64,000 nt of DNA from JACMLD01 sp963705285. GTDB taxonomy: Bacteria > Bacteroidota > Bacteroidia > Chitinophagales > Chitinophagaceae. The DNA lies in the NCBI GenBank assembly GCA_963705285.1, contig OY970066.1, positions 3,162,001 to 3,226,000 of the forward strand, read 5' to 3'. Of this stretch, positions 63,247-64,000 are shown in pieces (position 1 is the stretch's first letter; each line of letters starts with the position of its first letter). The translations under genes were made by a program, and so were the position numbers. The notes below the pieces were generated by a model. It saw nothing but the letters and a program-made list of their open reading frames with translations, searched no databases and was not told the origin of the DNA.

Positions 63247-64000
63247 ATGTCCCCTGCTAAAAAATTGAATTCCTGGCTGGCTACTGCCATTTGCGGAAAT
63301 GACATTACCTCTTCATGCTTGTATGTAGCGGCGCTCACAATAGCAATGGCAGGTCAATATGCATGGGTGGCGCTTTTATTGGTAGCAGGAGTGCTTTTCT
63401 TATTTCGGAAAATCTATGGAGAGGTAGTCGGCGCTTTGCCGTTGAATGGGGGCGCCTATAACGTGTTGTTAAATACAACCAGCAAAAGCAATGCATCGGT
63501 GGCAGCTTGTTTAACAATTTTATCTTACATGGCTACAGCAGTGATTTCAGCCAGTGAGGCGATGCATTATCTTCATGAAATAATCCACTGTTTGCCTGTC
63601 AAGTACGCCACTGCCGGGCTGCTTTTCATTTTTTTATGTCTTACTATATTGGGTATATCAGAGAGTGCAATCGTTGCCCTGGTCATTTTCTTGTTTCATC
63701 TGAGTGCTATGCTGCTATTGGTTATGGGGGCGGTCATTTTCATTTCGAAACATGGAATGGCGACTTTTCATTTTAATTTCTCGCAACCACTGCAATCCGG
63801 AAGCATTGCCAGCGCGTTGTTTTTTGGGTTTAGTGCAGCTATGCTTGGCATTTCTGGTTTTGAAAGTTCTGCAAATTTTGTTGAGGAACAAAAGCCGGGA
63901 GTTTTTCCGAAGACTTTAAGAAATATGTGGATAGCAGTATCGGTACTAAATCCGCTGATTGCATTTTTAGCAATTGGGGTGATGCCCGTACAGGAGGCCG
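63247..64000 (+). CDS. APC-superfamily amino-acid permease-like transporter, 3'-partial
   Basis: An open frame from ATG 63247 runs off the right edge of the window (251 codons seen). It begins SPAKKLNSWLATAICGNDIT, then has several membrane helices (YVAALTIAMAGQYAWVALLL; ACLTILSYMATAVISASEAM; AGLLFIFLCLTILGISESAI; AIVALVIFLFHLSAMLLLVM) and GISGFESSANFVEEQKPGVF, the helix-6 motif of APC transporters. The substrate is unknown. It lies 173 bp after the Usp gene on the same strand, possibly part of the stress operon. Confidence 0.85.
   Translation, partial: MSPAKKLNSWLATAICGNDITSSCLYVAALTIAMAGQYAWVALLLVAGVLFLFRKIYGEVVGALPLNGGAYNVLLNTTSKSNASVAACLTILSYMATAVISASEAMHYLHEIIHCLPVKYATAGLLFIFLCLTILGISESAIVALVIFLFHLSAMLLLVMGAVIFISKHGMATFHFNFSQPLQSGSIASALFFGFSAAMLGISGFESSANFVEEQKPGVFPKTLRNMWIAVSVLNPLIAFLAIGVMPVQEA

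Noticed and set aside
1..64000. CRISPR arrays, tRNA or rRNA genes
   Set aside because: No regularly spaced short repeats with unique spacers and no tRNA/rRNA-like sequence were found by eye; the 11-bp phased boxes are promoter elements.

Overview
The window looks like chromosome from a Bacteroidota species, most likely Chitinophagaceae-like. Genes lack Shine-Dalgarno leaders and several promoters carry a TAnnTTTG-type -7 box. There is a type IX secretion (T9SS) C-terminal sorting domain, a propeller-type hybrid sensor of the kind common in this phylum, many secreted proteins and lipoproteins, and very large RHS/YD-repeat proteins. This placement is an inference from those traits; no rRNA or tRNA gene was seen.

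Layout. (1) 1-1.65 kb: a small membrane protein, a lone LuxR-type HTH protein and a NarL-type response regulator. (2) 1.9-22.7 kb: a tightly packed ~20.8-kb operon of secreted or surface proteins. It ends in a 2618-aa RHS polymorphic toxin whose stop codon overlaps its candidate immunity gene. (3) 23.1-29.3 kb: three displaced RHS 'tips' behind the full-length gene. Each has part of the RHS core, its own C-terminal domain and its own downstream candidate immunity gene. The first tip carries a metzincin-like HExxHxxGxxD protease domain and is followed by a c-type cytochrome lipoprotein. The second, frameshifted, carries a probable Ntox28-type domain followed by a CdiI-like gene. The third is an unrelated, divergent RHS tip. 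(4) 29.4-39.7 kb: small membrane and secreted proteins, a T9SS-exported protein, a one-component-style hybrid sensor kinase (frameshifted) with a NarL-type regulator, and IS110 debris. (5) 40.1-46.35 kb: six compact, promoter-poor gene cassettes, all on the minus strand, separated by ~140-200-bp imperfect palindromes. It resembles an integron cassette array without a visible integrase. Each cassette has its own matching 9-10-nt terminal inverted repeat, and one is interrupted by a fresh IS3-family insertion with a 4-bp target duplication. (6) 47-64 kb: stress and envelope genes: cupin, ribosome hibernation factor, DUF305, L,D-transpeptidase, DUF2254, receiver protein, OmpR-type two-component pair, universal stress proteins, TPR protein and a permease.

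How parts fit together. The RHS operon, the displaced tips and the cassette array share a theme of intercellular conflict: a CdiI-like immunity gene occurs both behind an RHS tip and, as a paralogue, in the cassette array. In the last 16 kb, four promoters share three TTCTAAT-like boxes at exact 11-bp spacing, followed after exactly 21 nt by a -7-like box. The sites precede the hibernation factor, a small-gene pair, the universal stress operon and, through a long leader, the receiver protein. This suggests a local regulon, plausibly of the OmpR-type regulator encoded beside one of the sites.

The strongest novel leads are the integron-like cassette array with per-cassette matched termini, the RHS tip array with a cytochrome c in an immunity position, and the phased TTCTAAT regulon. 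Several reading frames are broken by single bases, mostly in homopolymers, which could be real decay or assembly error.
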